From Anaeromicrobium sediminis (GTDB lineage Bacteria; Bacillota; Clostridia; Peptostreptococcales; Thermotaleaceae): 64,000 bases of DNA. The position numbers and the translations under genes are program-made. Shown in pieces: positions 63,075-64,000 of the stretch. Under the pieces are notes generated by a model, which searched no databases, had not been told where the DNA came from, and saw only the letters and a list, made by a program, of their open reading frames with translations. How positions within the stretch are numbered: position 1 is the stretch's first letter; each line of letters opens with the position of its first letter. The stretch covers positions 1 through 64,000 of the forward strand of contig NZ_NIBG01000002.1 in assembly GCF_002270055.1 (NCBI RefSeq), written 5' to 3'.

Positions 63075-64000
63075 ATGAAAATATTGGATGTAACGAAGAG
63101 CTTATGCCCTTATTGTTTTAAACGTATCGATGCAGATATTGTTGAAGATAATGGAAAGATATATATGGATAAGACCTGTAGCGACCATGGTAAAGTAAGA
63201 GTACTTATCTGGTCAGATGCATCTACTTATCAAGAGTGGGGAAAGTATTCAGAACATGCACCTCGTAATGAGGGTGGTCATCCTACCGAAAAAGAATGCC
63301 CTTATGATTGTGGATATTGTAATGAACATAGAGGTTCTACTTGTACTTCAGTTATTGAAGTGACTAAACGTTGTAATATGAATTGTAGTGTCTGCTTTGC
63401 AAGTGCTAATGCTATAGGCGACAACCTTTCTTTATCTAAAATTCAAGAAATGATTGATTATGTTGCAGAGACACAAGGCTTTTGCTCTCTACAGATATCT
63501 GGAGGGGAGCCAACCTTGAGGGATGATCTACCTGAGATTGTTAGCTATGCTAAGAAAATTGGTTTCAAACATGTTCAAGTGAACAGTAATGGTATACGTC
63601 TTGCTTCTGATCTAGCCTATGTAAAGAGTTTAGCAGATGCGGGAACGGATTTGATTTATCTTGGGTTTGACGGCATTGATGATGGAATATATGAAAAAAT
63701 TAGAAATCGTAAAATGATAGATGTTAAGAAAGGCTGTATTGGGAATTGCGAAAAAGCAGGAATTGGTGTCATGCTTGTTCCGGTCATCATTAAAGAAGAG
63801 AACGACGATCAAATCGGAAAGATTGTTAAATTTGCAAAAGCACATATGCCTACGGTAAAAGGGATTCATTTTCAGCCAGCAAGTACATTTGGTCGTTATG
63901 AAATGACAGAAAATCACGAAAATCGCTATACAATTCCTGATTTGATTCATGACTTAGAAACTCAAACGGATAGGGAAATTATAGCTGATTATATTGTACC
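63075..64000 (+). CDS. Radical SAM protein (Tes/MJ0619/TrsS-like), 3' end missing
   Basis: 308 codons are visible, running off the window. It begins MKILDVTKSLCPYCFKRIDA; after 'DKTCSDHGKVRVLIWSD' and 'CPYDCGYCNEHRGSTC' comes the radical SAM triad 'CNMNCSVCFASA', followed by 'LQISGGEPTLRDDLPEIV'. The extra N-terminal Cys groups match the archaeal Tes/MJ0619-type family with auxiliary Fe-S sites. NCBI's TrsS selenoprotein group, found next to DVU_1556-type methyltransferases, seems close; here the candidate Sec positions are Cys codons and no in-frame TGA occurs. Probable C-C or C-H bond chemistry on an unknown substrate. GAAAGGATG precedes the ATG. Confidence 0.82.
   Translation, partial: MKILDVTKSLCPYCFKRIDADIVEDNGKIYMDKTCSDHGKVRVLIWSDASTYQEWGKYSEHAPRNEGGHPTEKECPYDCGYCNEHRGSTCTSVIEVTKRCNMNCSVCFASANAIGDNLSLSKIQEMIDYVAETQGFCSLQISGGEPTLRDDLPEIVSYAKKIGFKHVQVNSNGIRLASDLAYVKSLADAGTDLIYLGFDGIDDGIYEKIRNRKMIDVKKGCIGNCEKAGIGVMLVPVIIKEENDDQIGKIVKFAKAHMPTVKGIHFQPASTFGRYEMTENHENRYTIPDLIHDLETQTDREIIADYIV

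Noticed and set aside
63630-63950. Leftward ORF opposite the radical SAM gene
   Set aside because: It is a shadow of the + strand frame, which has clear radical SAM motifs and runs uninterrupted to the window end.
63075-64000. Selenocysteine codon in the radical SAM gene
   Set aside because: Related proteins can be selenoproteins, but no in-frame TGA occurs in the visible part; the relevant positions are Cys.
1-64000. CRISPR arrays, rRNA or prophage structural genes
   Set aside because: No regularly spaced repeats, rRNA-like stretches or phage head/tail genes were seen on either strand.

Overview
The window is AT-rich DNA of a spore-forming anaerobic Firmicute, most likely a member of the class Clostridia. 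The basis is AGGAGG-type ribosome sites, many GTG/TTG starts, DUF1659/DUF2922 small proteins, ferredoxin-type 2-oxoacid oxidoreductase, 2-hydroxyacyl-CoA dehydratase-like proteins, two NhaC antiporters, and a cluster that looks like endospore-appendage genes with sporulation-type promoters. I cannot name the species.

Layout. (1) 1-5600 is a scrap heap of small duplicated modules: DUF1659/DUF2922 genes and their decayed copies, a short membrane-protein gene and a remnant of it, a CorC/HlyC-type CBS protein, and two copies of a ~353-bp, highly structured repeat without a protein signature I recognise. (2) 6035-26126 is a DNA phosphorothioation defence island. dptF-dptG-dptH (restriction half) run rightward, and dndB-dndC-dndD-dndE-dndA (modification half) run leftward and converge on them. 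Between the halves sit an Mrr-type nuclease, a MORC-like GHKL ATPase and a membrane protein with a helical cytosolic part. The ATPase is preceded by an unusual leader with repeated TGTTAACAT boxes and two terminators. dndB has a 12-bp inverted repeat flanking its promoter -10 box. (3) 26293-33940 holds a methyltransferase, a HEAT-repeat protein and two tandem acyl-CoA synthetase genes. The first is interrupted by an IStron: a group I intron carrying tnpB and a small ribbon-helix-helix gene. Removing the element restores a 567-residue protein against 566 in the intact paralogue.

(4) 34175-41302 encodes a two-subunit 2-oxoacid:ferredoxin oxidoreductase and a ParE/ParC-type topoisomerase pair. 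The ParE promoter region is a copy of the region upstream of the acyl-CoA synthetase. (5) 41812-48151 has membrane and housekeeping genes: two NhaC antiporters, a saccharopine-dehydrogenase-like protein, a CPBP protease and a flavodoxin. (6) 48423-50918 has four small Cys-rich proteins resembling Ena/DUF3992 endospore-appendage subunits. Three of the transcription units carry the same AC-N17-CATANNNTA promoter, matching the sigma-K type. (7) 51215-52348 is a membrane diguanylate cyclase.

(8) 52870 to the end is one coherent anaerobic-metabolism locus. A TetR regulator faces a dihydrolipoamide-dehydrogenase-like flavoprotein whose promoter carries two copies of TTACACATGTGTAA. Downstream are two small proteins, a two-subunit 2-hydroxyacyl-CoA dehydratase-like enzyme with its ATP-dependent activator, a minimal SufC/SufB-like pair, a methyltransferase, a third dehydratase-like protein and a radical SAM protein cut by the window end. 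The gene set suggests Fe-S-cluster-dependent low-potential chemistry whose substrate I cannot determine. No tRNA, rRNA or CRISPR array was seen.
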